A stretch of DNA of 64,000 bases from an uncultured Eubacterium sp. (GCA_910586225.1 CAJUIL010000004.1:122417-186416), one strand, 5' to 3'; positions 52,601 through 61,934 are shown, numbered from the stretch's first letter. Notes: a model not told the origin generated them from the sequence alone. Numbers and translations: made by a program.

Positions 52601-52910
52601 TACTGTATTTAGCCAGCTTAGGAATTATGCAAAGCGTCGGGTGGTGATTACAGACAGGCTTCATGGATTTATTTTTTCTGTTTTGACAAAGACACCATGT
52701 ATTGTTTTAAGTGCGTCAGACCATAAGATCGATGAGTTTTATGAATATTTTGTAAGATCAAATGCTGTGTTTTTTTGTGGGAAAGAAATAGAAGCAGTTG
52801 GGCAGATGGTGGATCAGGCGTTACAGGTAAGAGAAGCAAAGTATCCGGTATTAGAGGAAGAATTTCAGCATATGGCAGAGCACATATGGGAGTGGCTGGA
52901 AGAAGCGTAG
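49683..52910 (+). CDS. Three-domain protein: GT8 + GT2 glycosyltransferases + polysaccharide pyruvyltransferase
   Basis: A 1075-residue protein. Domain 1 (about 8-270): GT8 type, with TWLDTDILIQGD (DxD at 107-109) and the terminal IIHAWGLNKFW metal-site His. Domain 2 (about 282-525): GT2 with ISVVIPSYKPDLKFFRQCL, IARIDDDDHASAQRL and the base region AEDWELWLRAF. A basic linker and a Gln/Glu-rich coiled coil follow (about 640-745). Domain 3 (about 754-1075): pyruvyltransferase family with LIGTAEHSNIGDAAIALGE, FLHGGGNMGNRY, RITVFSQLRNYA and VITDRLHGFIFS. Likely builds two linkages and caps a sugar with a pyruvate ketal. From here to 63.4 kb base composition is more AT-rich. Confidence 0.88.
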   Translation: MAEMIKKKNAVMLADTRPALVGVVLMQLQHTNPGLFEEAVIYYTSNICNADKKKMQSIIPCRFIKYECPLPAEIQKKPRFQLFSHLMFARYEMVRYLDEFETITWLDTDILIQGDISELICAAKQTGAALIREDPLHKTAEKVDRMRTCFSKPVKGFRLDDYLYCSGTIVFSDKLQNMEHFTEWCYKRTYEWADILDLPDQGVINAAIQNFHIQVTPISGKTYCCYPYMNRDCSQARIIHAWGLNKFWNDWYVNQNYNGWNKIYQTWIREGGSSLSFDIKPEISVVIPSYKPDLKFFRQCLDSLMKQTRNNWERYSDFEIIIVAEPFDQKQLTEFVESYHDRRIRLIFNKVRLGIAASLNKGIQEAQGKYIARIDDDDHASAQRLYFQKKYLDEHERTILCTTDFAYFGDMSQRRTVFEGEMSRAWSLLTCPFDHPTVMFRKSFFDKHDLKYDEKQKYAEDWELWLRAFEKGMTVGCIHEVLLYHRWHNGSAGQTEASSRRMKEIVQDNFRRLGVEIPEELVSVFCPWWGKVQNNEALVFLKESFAKALKENQRLGLYDQECLNRVFELRFAEAQTGVLPGLSWSAGKQEEEIAGELRDRMKKPGILRRILKRMLKPLYQPFRHRYEDRILELQTAVWRNEGHIWDCIAKLDKIQEILTAGQQRELEQMQETLEIMQSQMTEASKQLQEISMQTFALNSKLQEQTQVLSEKVYEQTENTRLLLSGKIHEHTKYFENDLRYIREIQSFGKMISKKIVLIGTAEHSNIGDAAIALGEIEFIRNYFPGYDFVELSKYDYEKWFSRIAELIGEQDIIFLHGGGNMGNRYIEEELLRRDVITNFPNNKIVVFPQTISFDVDEKGQKELGLSAEIYNRHQNLMIFTRGRQSLQTACRFFSNIKSFGTIDMALLLKANFQFQRAGVLLCLREREDEGRFSKEQQQQIEEMVQKKNLAYDKTTNWNNEDRESNIYKDTRRITVFSQLRNYAKRRVVITDRLHGFIFSVLTKTPCIVLSASDHKIDEFYEYFVRSNAVFFCGKEIEAVGQMVDQALQVREAKYPVLEEEFQHMAEHIWEWLEEA

Positions 52911-52948
52911 GCAAAGGTGAAAAAAAGCAATGTAAAATGAGGATTGCG

Positions 52949-53713
52949 ATGATTAAGAGATCTAAAACAGTGCATTTATCGGTGGACGATACAATCTGGA
53001 TATTTGAGAATCTGGGGCATTTTAAATATCAAAGTATATTTGAACAGCCTGTCCTGTCATTCTTTCTGAGGATGCACAAGCTTTATGGTATAACTGTTAG
53101 CTTTTACTGTTTTGGTGAATTTCAAGGGTTGTTTTTAAATCAAATGACTACAGATTATAAGGAACAATTTACAGCAAATTCTTCATGGATGAGATTTGGT
53201 TTTCATGCGGCGGATGATAAGGTTCGATATGATCGGGAAAGCAGCCAAAAGGCAGCGCATGATTATGCGAATGTGATACATAGTCTTGGAAAGATTGTTG
53301 GAGAAGAAGCAATCGATCATTTTGTGCGTATTCACTGTTACGCAGCAAATATAGCTGCGCTGCGGGCAATGCGGGAACAGGGGCTGAAAGGTTGCTTATG
53401 CGGTATGGATCAAGCCCTTGAAACGTATGATTTAGGTTGTATGCAAAAGGCGTTATTAAGCAGAAGGGGCAGCTGCTATGACAAGCGTACAGAAATGAGA
53501 TTTTTACGAACGGATTTGCGAATGGAAAAAATAAGTTCATTGGAAGAAGAGGTAGAAATGATAGTTCCAAGAAAACATCTTGAAATATTTACACATGAAT
53601 GGGCGTTAGATGAAATATGTCAGGATAAAATTTTATATGTATGCAAAAAGATGATGTATTCGGGGCATCGCTGGAACTTCCCAATGGAATATAATAAGAC
53701 AAGGAGTACTTGA
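52949..53713 (+). CDS. Polysaccharide deacetylase-like protein
   Basis: A 254-residue protein with a NodB-like start VHLSVDDTIWIFENL (the Asp-Asp of motif 1), then FGFHAADDK, RIHCYAANIAALRAM and a late His in EIFTHEWALDE. The order fits the deacetylase-like barrel, but spacing of metal His residues is unusual, so activity is uncertain. No signal peptide. GAGG lies 6-7 bases before ATG 52949; ATG 52937 is also possible. It lies between the fusion glycosyltransferase and the radical SAM gene; the TTG start of the latter is 1 base beyond its stop. Confidence 0.6.
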   Translation: MIKRSKTVHLSVDDTIWIFENLGHFKYQSIFEQPVLSFFLRMHKLYGITVSFYCFGEFQGLFLNQMTTDYKEQFTANSSWMRFGFHAADDKVRYDRESSQKAAHDYANVIHSLGKIVGEEAIDHFVRIHCYAANIAALRAMREQGLKGCLCGMDQALETYDLGCMQKALLSRRGSCYDKRTEMRFLRTDLRMEKISSLEEEVEMIVPRKHLEIFTHEWALDEICQDKILYVCKKMMYSGHRWNFPMEYNKTRST

Positions 53714-53714
53714 A

Positions 53715-55152
53715 TTGAAAAGATTGATTAATTTTATCCTTCCAGTACAGGCGTGCAATTTTAAGTGTCATTATTGCTATATAGGACAAGAAAATCGATT
53801 TAACGGTGAGATTGGTAAACTGCAGTATTCTCAAGAGCATATGCAGCGAGCGTTAACGATTTCAAGAATGGGGGGGTGTATGTCATTTTAATATTTGCGG
53901 ATTGGGAGAAACTTTACTTGCGCCATATGCAGCTGAACTGGCAGAAAGATTATTAGAAAATGGTCATTTTGTTTCGATTGTCACAAATGGGACAATAACA
54001 GAAAAGATACAGGCGTTTCTGAAATTTTCGCAGGACTTTAAAAAGAGGCTGTTTTTTAAATTTTCTTTCCATTATTTGGAGCTTAAAAGACTGGGGATGT
54101 TGGATCTATTTTTTGCAAATGTGGCTGCGGTAAGTCAAGCAGGTATTTCGTTTACAGTAGAGCTGACAGTGAATGATGAAACAGTTCCTGATATTCCGAA
54201 AATAAAAGAATTGTGTAATGAGCGGATCAATGCATATTGTCATGTGATCGAAGCAAGAAACAATAATGATGGGTTTTCAAGACTGACAAAATTTACGGAA
54301 AAAGAGCATCAAAAATATTGGGAAACATTTGAATCTTTGTTGTTTAAATTCCAGCAAAAGCATTGGATGGTAAAAAGAAGGGAATTTTGTTATGCAGGCG
54401 ACTGGGTGATAAGTCTGGACGCTGGCTCTGGATGGATAACACCCTGCTTTGCTGGCGGGATTCCTATCCAAAATGTATTTGAAGATATTACAGAAGATAT
54501 ACATTTTATGGCGCTTGGCTGTAATTGTCAGTGGACACATTGTTATGCGGCCTATGTTTTGCTGACTTCCGGGGTGATTCCGGATATCGATGCTCCGGCT
54601 TATGCAACTTTTAGAAATCGCTGTACGAGTGAGGGAAAGGAATGGCTCACACATGAAATAAAAAAGTTTTTTTCTGAGAAATTATATGAGGATAATGCAG
54701 TATACAGTAAACAGAAAAAAGAGTGGATTAATATTTTGAACAGTATTATTTATTCTCAAAATTATCCAACAGATATTCCTAATGATATTTTATATTCTAT
54801 GCAGGAGAATTTACGGAAAAAGGGCATTAAAAAGGTAGCTGTATATGGAAGCAGGGAAACGGAAATGTGGATGTATGGTGTTTTGAGCAGAATAGGTATT
54901 TTATGTAGGTATGGTTTGGTACTTGTGGATGATTTAGAAGATAGGAAAATGTATTCGGTGAAAAATTTGATTAAGTATCCTGTAAAAAGAATATGGGAGC
55001 ATAAATCAGGGCTGCCATTGTTGATGCAGCAAGATAAGCTGCCGAATGTGGATTTGATGATCGTGTGCGATACCAAGGAAGCGAGTAGATGCAGGCAGAT
55101 GCTAAGAGGAAAAGTGGACAGGATTGCGGTATGGAATGAATTGGTTGAATAA
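53715..55152 (+). pseudogene. Radical SAM protein with C-terminal Rossmann-like domain, out of frame at a G7 tract
   Basis: Frame one starts at TTG 53715 (AGGAG 8 bases upstream) and reads LINFILPVQACNFKCHYCYI, the CxxxCxxC iron-sulfur motif of radical SAM enzymes, then reaches TAA at 53889. The tract G7 at 53870-53876 lies just before. With six G the frame continues VCHFNICGLGETLLAPYAAE and the rest of the protein to 55152, with more Cys (LGCNCQWTHCYAAYVL, SPASM-like) and a domain near the end (KKVAVYGSRETEMWMYG, then VDLMIVCDTKE). The rest is intact with no other damage. That is the pattern of a reversible phase-off gene, though a sequencing error cannot be excluded. Confidence 0.8.
53870..53876 (+). 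repeat. Poly-G tract G7 in the radical SAM gene
   Basis: Seven G residues inside the coding region, exactly where the two frames meet. G6 or G9 would restore the reading frame. Confidence 0.9.
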
Positions 55153-55228
55153 AGAAATTAAATTGCAAATGAGAATGAATTAATATCGGAATCATCAAAA
55201 AACTGTTTAAGTTATTTTAATGAGGTGA

Positions 55229-56380
55229 ATGATGGGCATGATAGAAAAATGTGCTGAAATATTATCTGACCAAAATAGAACTGCTTTTATAATTTTACTT
55301 GGTATATTACTAGCTATGATAGTAATTCTTGTTATTGCGAGAGTATATGTATCAGGATTTCAAGCTGACAGCTCTAAAAATGGCGGGATTGAGGCTATGC
55401 GTTTGGTCATAAGTATCTGTGTGGTAGTGCATCATTATTGTGGGTATTCTCCCGGAGGATATTTAGGGGTTGATTTTTTCTTTGTACTTAGCGGTTTTTT
55501 TTTGATGAAGCATTTTGAGCGATATGAGGGTAGCAATAATTGTGCTGCAGAAGCAGCAATGCAATATACCTTTGAACGGTATAAAAGAATCATACCACAT
55601 TACATATTTACTTGCATTCTTGCATTAATACTAACTCTTTATATTGATGGCCATTTGTCTGTTTTGGATTGGATACAAAACGGTATGTGGGAATTACTAA
55701 TGTTAGAAGCCTTCGGTATGACGGAAAATTTAATGATTGGTCCAGGTTGGTACTGTAGTGCGTTGCTTATTGCTGGTTTTGTTATTTATTATTTTTTGTC
55801 AAAATTCAAAAAAACATATTTATATTTTGTCGCTCCATTTAGTTTTATGGGAATTTTTGCGTGGATGATGAATCAGTTTGGGCATTTGAACAGATGGCTT
55901 CAATACGATACGGTGATTTCAACAGGCGTGCTGAGAGGATTTGCAGAAATTGGTTTAGGATGTATCTGCTATAAGATTGCAGAAGTGATTCTTTGCAAAA
56001 AGAAAGTATTTATATGGCAGAGTACACTTTTAGAAGTAATTTGCGTAATATCTATTTTGTATACCATACGATTTCAGGGATTGTCTAGATCAGATTTTAG
56101 TTGTGTTCTTTTTATGGCAGCACTTATTACATCTTTGTTCATAAAAAACAGTTTGTGGTCACGTTTTTTTAACCATTGGTTGTTTAAGTATATGGGGAAA
56201 ATAAGTATGGCTGTATTTTTAAATCATATGATATTAGGAAAAATTGACTGGTCGCAGCTTTTTCATGTCTCATGGAACATATCTTTCTTGTTTTACGTTT
56301 TTTTTGTAATATTATTTTCTAGTCTTTCTACTGAATTAGTGGAGTTGGCAGAAAGAAAATATTGGGAGGAGAAAAGATGA
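55229..56380 (+). CDS. Acyltransferase 3 (OafA/YrhL) family membrane protein
   Basis: A 383-residue protein with about ten membrane segments. The family site is present: GGIEAMRLVISICVVVHHYC with the catalytic His, then YLGVDFFFVLSGFFLM. It transfers acetyl or another acyl group to an exported or lipid-linked sugar. GAGGTG precedes the ATG pair at 55229/55232. A T9 tract (55495-55503) encodes the FFL part of the motif and is a possible slippage site, but the frame is intact here. The stop overlaps the next start (ATGA). Confidence 0.88.
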   Translation: MMGMIEKCAEILSDQNRTAFIILLGILLAMIVILVIARVYVSGFQADSSKNGGIEAMRLVISICVVVHHYCGYSPGGYLGVDFFFVLSGFFLMKHFERYEGSNNCAAEAAMQYTFERYKRIIPHYIFTCILALILTLYIDGHLSVLDWIQNGMWELLMLEAFGMTENLMIGPGWYCSALLIAGFVIYYFLSKFKKTYLYFVAPFSFMGIFAWMMNQFGHLNRWLQYDTVISTGVLRGFAEIGLGCICYKIAEVILCKKKVFIWQSTLLEVICVISILYTIRFQGLSRSDFSCVLFMAALITSLFIKNSLWSRFFNHWLFKYMGKISMAVFLNHMILGKIDWSQLFHVSWNISFLFYVFFVILFSSLSTELVELAERKYWEEKR

Positions 56381-58179
56381 TATCTGCAATTTGTCTGTTT
56401 CTGCCAGCTTTGGTAATGAATGTAATGAGAGGGAAGCTGATTGTTCCAAACAGAGGACTAAAACGGGAAATCATTGATTATGCATTGGAAGTATTAGCAA
56501 TTAATTACATAATGATGACAATATTAACTGCTTTTGGTGAACACAGGGAAAATGTGACTGATCAGATGAACCAATATATAGTTTTTTCATGGAAGTATTT
56601 GTCCTGTGCGTTTGTGATTGTAGTTGCAGAATTGTTCTTAGAAAAATTTGTTAGGCAGAAACTACAAATTTCGATTAAATTAAAAAACTGCAATATTCCT
56701 AAGAAATGTTGGAAGTATGCCTTGTGGATATATACAGCGATACTTTTTGGATTGAATGCGATCCGAGTTTTTGATCAAAATTTTTGGGGAGATGAAGCAT
56801 ATACCGTTATCATATTACGAAGAAATTTATGGGATATGATTGATATGATCGCAAAAATAGATTCTCATCCACCATTATATTATGTGATCTGCAAATTTAT
56901 TTCCAGTATTGCTGGGACAAGCGGTATCGTGTATCATACGATATCCTTGATTCCCTATGCTGTAATTCTTGTTGTTTCACTTACTTTGATATGTAAATGG
57001 TTTGGTCCTCATGCATCAGTTATTTTAATCACATTGACATCCTTGCTTCCAAGTGCAGTAACGTACAATGTGGAGGTTCGGATGTATTCATGGGGAGCGT
57101 TGTTTATTTTACTTAGCTATCTTGGATTGTATCAGATTCTGAAAGATGGAAAATGCAAAGATTATGTCTTGTTTACTGTATTTTCTTTGGCATCAGCGTA
57201 TACACATTATTATTGTCTGCTGTCAGTGGCATTTTTTTATTTGATTTTGATTTGTGATGCTTTTGTCTGCAAAACGAAGAAAAAAATAATTTCAACTGCA
57301 CTTTTGTGTATAGGTGCAATCCTTGGGTATTTGCCTTGGCTGGGGTTCCTATTAACGGGGATTCGAAGGCATATTAATGGCTTTTGGGCGACAGAAGTAC
57401 CGTCGATAGCAACCTGTATGGAGTATATTTTTGATACGAAATATGGAATCATTTTACTGGTTATGCTTTTTCTGATGACGACTATAAAAATTTTATATGA
57501 GTCTGGGATTTTGCAATTAGAAAATGAAACTAAATTTTTGATTTGTATCAACTTAAAAAATGTACATTTCACAACAGGATGTGCATGGATTTTAGCGGGT
57601 TTTATATGTATTTTCGGGACGATTGTAACAGGCATTGTGGTATCTGCGATATTCAGGCCTTTGCTAGTAATTAGATATATATATCCGGTTTTAATAATTG
57701 CGTGGCTGATTTTGGCTGTGTGTATTTCTTCAATGAAATGGAGGTCCATTTATACAGTTGCTGTTGTTCTATGCATTTTAGTTTCGACGATTCCAGAGTA
57801 TACGAATACGTATGTATATGAAAAAGCTTCCAATGAATCTTTGAAGGAAACATTAGATGCTACGAAAAATATTATTGGGCAGGAAGATATTATATTAACA
57901 AATCATGTGTTTATTCATATAACTGTTTCAGAGTGTTACTATCCAGGAGTGAAATGTCAAATGTTGGATGAAACACTGGAAATAAACAGTCAGCGGAAAT
58001 ACTGTCTGATCGTAGATGAAAATCTGGAATCTATGTTGATGCAAAAGGAAATGAATTTAGAGGATGGCTTCGAGATAATCACCAGCGGAAATCTTGGCAT
58101 GATTCCTGTCTGGATTTACCAGATTACTGATACTAAACAGGCAGAGCACATATTAAAAGACATGATGAGTACAGGATAA
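56377..58179 (+). CDS. GT39/ArnT-like polytopic membrane glycosyltransferase
   Basis: A 600-residue GT-C enzyme with about eleven membrane segments. The first external loop carries the acidic site FWGDEAYTVIILRRN and the KIDSHPPLYYVICKF stretch typical of the PMT/ArnT family. It uses a polyprenyl-phosphate sugar donor outside the membrane. GGGAGGAG precedes ATG 56377, which overlaps the acyltransferase stop by four bases; a TTG at 56362 is rejected. The GT2 two genes on the right side (58257) looks like a polyprenyl-phosphate sugar synthase and may supply its donor. Confidence 0.85.
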   Translation: MISAICLFLPALVMNVMRGKLIVPNRGLKREIIDYALEVLAINYIMMTILTAFGEHRENVTDQMNQYIVFSWKYLSCAFVIVVAELFLEKFVRQKLQISIKLKNCNIPKKCWKYALWIYTAILFGLNAIRVFDQNFWGDEAYTVIILRRNLWDMIDMIAKIDSHPPLYYVICKFISSIAGTSGIVYHTISLIPYAVILVVSLTLICKWFGPHASVILITLTSLLPSAVTYNVEVRMYSWGALFILLSYLGLYQILKDGKCKDYVLFTVFSLASAYTHYYCLLSVAFFYLILICDAFVCKTKKKIISTALLCIGAILGYLPWLGFLLTGIRRHINGFWATEVPSIATCMEYIFDTKYGIILLVMLFLMTTIKILYESGILQLENETKFLICINLKNVHFTTGCAWILAGFICIFGTIVTGIVVSAIFRPLLVIRYIYPVLIIAWLILAVCISSMKWRSIYTVAVVLCILVSTIPEYTNTYVYEKASNESLKETLDATKNIIGQEDIILTNHVFIHITVSECYYPGVKCQMLDETLEINSQRKYCLIVDENLESMLMQKEMNLEDGFEIITSGNLGMIPVWIYQITDTKQAEHILKDMMSTG

Positions 58180-58256
58180 CATAGATAGCAGTCGGGTTAA
58201 GAAGCACAGCTTTACATTAGTCAAAAAGCTGCTGAAGTAAAAGTAGGGAGTGTAGG

Positions 58257-58976
58257 ATGAAATCAGGTAGAAGTGTTTCTGTTATTTTAGCAGGATACAA
58301 CGAAGAAAAGGTAATTGAAAAAAGCATACAAAGATTAACAGAAAGTTTACAGAATGCATTTTTGCAATGGGAATTGATCTTGATTGATGATGGTTCCCTG
58401 GATTCTACTGGACTGCGTATGCGGCGGTTTGCGAGGGAGAATCCGAACATCAGATTGATAGAAAATGGCATAAACCTGAATTTTGGCACGTCTGTCCTGC
58501 GGGGATTTGCAGCGGCAAGGTATGACTATATTGTATACAATGCTTGTGATCTTCCGCTTACGCCGCAGGATATGACAGATGCGGTTATACATATGAAGAA
58601 AAATATAGATGTGCTTGTTTTTCAGAGAAAGTCTTATCGGGCAGCTATATGGAGAAAGATTACTTCGTTTGGCAACCGTTTGCTGCTGAGACTGCTATTT
58701 CCGGGATTATGCAGGGGAACACCGGATCTGAATTTTACCCAAATATACAAGCGTGAGGCGCTCCGACAGATTATGCCTCTTGCGAGAAGTCCGATCTTTG
58801 TCTGGCCGGAGTTGGTTTTCCGGGCAAAGTTAAAGCATATGACAGTGAAAAACAAAAAGGTTAAATTTGAAGTTGAAAATGTACGGGGCGGGGCATTTGG
58901 TCATCCTCATGACATGATATGGGGGATTTATGATATGCTGCGGTTTCGGATCAGGTTATGGAAAAAGTGTATTTAA
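58257..58976 (+). CDS. GT2-family glycosyltransferase, polyprenyl-phosphate sugar synthase-like
   Basis: A 239-residue GT-A enzyme of DPM1/ArnC look: VSVILAGYNEEKVIEKSIQR, ELILIDDGSLDSTG and GTSVLRGFAAARYDYIVYNACD. The usual DAD(L) site reads NACDLPL, so one Asp of the metal motif is altered, though the second is kept. There is no C-terminal membrane segment. GTAGGGAG precedes the ATG. It probably provides a lipid-linked sugar for the GT39-type enzyme; that is inference from order. Confidence 0.82.
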   Translation: MKSGRSVSVILAGYNEEKVIEKSIQRLTESLQNAFLQWELILIDDGSLDSTGLRMRRFARENPNIRLIENGINLNFGTSVLRGFAAARYDYIVYNACDLPLTPQDMTDAVIHMKKNIDVLVFQRKSYRAAIWRKITSFGNRLLLRLLFPGLCRGTPDLNFTQIYKREALRQIMPLARSPIFVWPELVFRAKLKHMTVKNKKVKFEVENVRGGAFGHPHDMIWGIYDMLRFRIRLWKKCI

Positions 58977-58995
58977 AAATGGGGAGGGCAATAAG

Positions 58996-59696
58996 ATGAA
59001 TCGAGCAGTTACAAATAGAATCAATTATTTTCTTGACAACTGGATGCCGCCGAAGATTAGAGATAGTAGATGGCTGATGGGCGCGGCAGTCCGTTTGGCA
59101 TTTGGCCCGAAATACAGGTATTTTATGTCTTTTAAAGAAAAGGCGGTCACGATGCAGGAAAATGAGATCAACGGTTATTATGACTTTTTGGCAGATGCTG
59201 TTATCAATCGAAAGACGGATCTTAATAATGGTTGTATCCGGTTTATTTTAGATCATGCGATAGGCAGCAGTATTCTGGATGCAGCAGCTGGAAGAGGTTA
59301 TCTTGCTGGATTGCTGCAAAAAAAATGCGGGGGGGGTATATAGAGGCAATAGATATTGTTATTCCGGAAAAAAGGCGAAAAGGAATCCATTACCAAAAGG
59401 CAACTTTGACAAGCCTTCCATATGAAGATAAGACGTTTGATACGGTAATCTGTACCCATGCGCTGGAGCATATTAAAGACGCTGATCTGGCTCTGGCAGA
59501 GTTAAGACGTGTGTGCAGGCAAAGGCTGATAATTGTGGTACCAAGGCAAAGGGAATATCGGTATACGTTTGATCTGCATATTAATTTTTTTCCATATGAA
59601 TATTCTGTCCGCAGGTTTATCAATAATCCGCAGGCACAGGTTTTAGAAATTGGTGGGGACTGGGTATGTGTGGAAAATATGTCTGATAAAGAATAA
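58996..59696 (+). pseudogene. SAM-dependent methyltransferase, out of frame at a G8 tract
   Basis: Frame one (58996-59343, ATG with GGGGAGGG upstream) encodes an N-terminal part ending SSILDAAAGRGYLAGLLQKK, with the AdoMet motif I (LDAAAGRGYL), then reaches TAG at 59341. The second frame continues YIEAIDIVIPEKRRKGIHYQ, TFDTVICTHALEHIKDADLA (class I motif IV region) to 59696. The tract A8 (59318-59325), TGC, G8 (59329-59336) lies exactly at the break; G9 or G6 would restore one 233-residue methyltransferase. All other parts look intact, which favours phase variation or sequencing error over old decay. Confidence 0.8.
59318..59336 (+). repeat. A8 and G8 homopolymer pair in the methyltransferase gene
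   Basis: Eight A (59318-59325), three bases, eight G (59329-59336). The reading frames change at this point. Confidence 0.9.
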
Positions 59697-59723
59697 GACA
59701 AGGAAAGCATAGGAGTTGATAAA

Positions 59724-60779
59724 ATGTTAAAAATAGGAATCATTGGTTTTGGATATATGGGACGTTTTCACCAGGAAAAAATAGCCCGCTTCCAGAATGC
59801 AGAACTGACCTGTATATATGATACGGATGAAGGAAAACGCCGTGAGGCGCTAAAGGATGGAATACAGGCATATGAATCTTTGGATGAGTTTTTTAAAGCG
59901 GATGTGGAACTGGTTGTAATAGCTACACCCAACCAATGGCATACGCCTTATGCGATTGCGGCAATGCGTTCAGGAAAAAATGTGTTGTGTGAGAAGCCAG
60001 CTGCAATGTCTGTGGCAGAGCTTCAACAGGTAGCTGCTTGTTGTGAGCAGACGGGAAGATTTTTTACGGTGCATCAGCAGAGAAGATGGGATGCTGATTA
60101 CCGGGCAGTCTGCGAGGTTGTCGGGAGCAAAAGAATAGGAAAGGTTACTACGATAGAGTCGCGTGTATTTGGTCAGCGTGGCGTTTGTTTTGGATGGCGT
60201 GCTGATCCTGCTTCTGGAGGTGGTATGCTGTATGATTGGGGTGTGCATTTGATAGACCAGATGCTTATGTTGTATAGCGGGGAAGGCGGCAGGGTGACTA
60301 GCGTTTATGCGCGGATTTTAAGTGTGTTGACTCCAGCGGTAGATGATTTTTTTGAGATTGTATTGATGTTTGCAAATGGGGTATGTGCAAAGGTTTCAGT
60401 AGCAACGTTTGTGCTGCAGAAGCTTCCGCGGTGGTTTATATTTGGGGACAGAGGTACGATGTGTCTGGATGATTTTACAGGAACTCAGGGAGGAATCTCC
60501 CGTATTAAAGGCGAGGTCAAGGGATTTGAGAGCGTAGTGGAAAATAAAGAGATCGGACCAAGCAGGACAATGGCGCCATTAAAAGCAGAGCAGATTGAGC
60601 ATCTTAAGATACCAAAAGAGGACGATATGGATCTGGAATTTTGGGACAATCTTATAAAGGCTACGGAAGGAAGGAGTATGCCTTATGTTACGATGGAGCA
60701 GCTAATGCGGCAGATGCAGGTTCTGGAAGCCGCATTTTTGTCTGCGCGGAAAAATGAGGTTGTCAAAACATTTATATAA
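59724..60779 (+). CDS. Gfo/Idh/MocA-family NAD(P)-dependent sugar oxidoreductase
   Basis: A 351-residue enzyme. N-terminal Rossmann fold IGIIGFGYMGRFHQEKI, then VIATPNQWHTPYAI and the family LCEKPAAMSV with catalytic Lys. The C-terminal domain has GGGMLYDWGVHLIDQM with the conserved Asp/His. With the aminotransferase and acyltransferase that follow, it matches the WlbA-WlbC-WlbB type order, in which the oxidoreductase makes a keto sugar nucleotide for transamination. AGGAGTTG precedes the ATG. Confidence 0.9.
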   Translation: MLKIGIIGFGYMGRFHQEKIARFQNAELTCIYDTDEGKRREALKDGIQAYESLDEFFKADVELVVIATPNQWHTPYAIAAMRSGKNVLCEKPAAMSVAELQQVAACCEQTGRFFTVHQQRRWDADYRAVCEVVGSKRIGKVTTIESRVFGQRGVCFGWRADPASGGGMLYDWGVHLIDQMLMLYSGEGGRVTSVYARILSVLTPAVDDFFEIVLMFANGVCAKVSVATFVLQKLPRWFIFGDRGTMCLDDFTGTQGGISRIKGEVKGFESVVENKEIGPSRTMAPLKAEQIEHLKIPKEDDMDLEFWDNLIKATEGRSMPYVTMEQLMRQMQVLEAAFLSARKNEVVKTFI

Positions 60780-60804
60780 AGTAGCGGAAGAGGTAGGAGG
60801 AAAG

Positions 60805-61905
60805 ATGAAGATACCATATACAAGCTTTGGTTTGATGCATGAGCCGCTTAGAAAAGAGTTTGAAGAGAAATTTGCGCAAATCCTCAAGTCGGAGCGGTAC
60901 ATACAGGGAAGGGAATGCTGTGGTTTTGAAAATGAATTTGCTGCATATTGTGGAACAAAGTACTGCGTCGGAGTTGGAAATGGTTTTGATGCGATACGTT
61001 TAATTTTGCAGGCGTATGATATTCAGACAGGGGATGAAGTGATCATTCCGGCAAATACGTTTATTGCAACGGCTCTTGCGGTTAGTTATGTAGGTGCGCA
61101 GCCAGTTTTTGTGGATGCAGATATTCATACATGGAATATAGATGTTCATAAAATAGAAGAAAAGATAACGAAAAGAACGAAAGCAGTAATTTTTGTGGAC
61201 TTGTACGGCAGGGCAGCAGACGCGGGTCCGATCAGGGAGCTTGCGGCAAAGTATCATCTTAAATGCATCGAAGATGCTGCTCAGGCGCACGGAGCGATAT
61301 ACTGTGGTCAGCGTGCAGGAAGTCTGGCAGATGCAGCAGCATTCAGTTTTTACCCTGGAAAAAATCTGGGTGCGCTTGGTGATGGCGGAGCAGTCACGAC
61401 AAATGATAAAAAGCTTGCGGATAAAGTACGTGCTCTTGGGACATATGGCTCTTATCAAAAGTATGACCATCAGTATAAGGGGTGCAATTCTAGGCTTGAT
61501 GAGATCCAGGCTGCGATGCTTTCTGTAAAACTAAAGTATCTGGATGTATGGAACAAAGAAAGGGTGTGTATTGCACGTCGGTATCAGACAGAAATAGAAA
61601 ACCCATATGTCACACTTCCGCCCGTATGTGACGATGGTGCAAATGTATACCATATTTATCCAGTGCTGGTGCGGGACAGAAAGAAGTTTACAGAGGCTCT
61701 TGCAGGGCTTGGTGTTGAGACAGGTGTCCATTATCCGAAACCGATATGGATGCAGCAGGCGTATTGTGATATTGGCAAAGGTATGGCAGAATATCCGGTC
61801 ACAGAAAAAATCTGTGCACAGGAAGTCAGCCTGCCGCTGTATCCAGGAATGGGGCAGCAGGAAATCGATGTTGTGATCGATGCCGTGAACCAGTATCGGG
61901 AGTGA
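60805..61905 (+). CDS. DegT/DnrJ/EryC1-family sugar aminotransferase
   Basis: A 366-residue PLP enzyme: GVGNGFDAIRLILQAY, EVIIPANTFIATALAV, CIEDAAQAHGAIYCG, the PLP lysine in FSFYPGKNLGALGDGGAV and the acceptor loop YKGCNSRLDEIQAAML. It transaminates a keto nucleotide sugar, probably the product of the upstream oxidoreductase. GGTAGGAGG precedes ATG 60805; the frame extends to 60754 without a site. Confidence 0.92.
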   Translation: MKIPYTSFGLMHEPLRKEFEEKFAQILKSERYIQGRECCGFENEFAAYCGTKYCVGVGNGFDAIRLILQAYDIQTGDEVIIPANTFIATALAVSYVGAQPVFVDADIHTWNIDVHKIEEKITKRTKAVIFVDLYGRAADAGPIRELAAKYHLKCIEDAAQAHGAIYCGQRAGSLADAAAFSFYPGKNLGALGDGGAVTTNDKKLADKVRALGTYGSYQKYDHQYKGCNSRLDEIQAAMLSVKLKYLDVWNKERVCIARRYQTEIENPYVTLPPVCDDGANVYHIYPVLVRDRKKFTEALAGLGVETGVHYPKPIWMQQAYCDIGKGMAEYPVTEKICAQEVSLPLYPGMGQQEIDVVIDAVNQYRE

Positions 61906-61934
61906 GAATGGAAGTATGCTAAGGAGGATATGTT

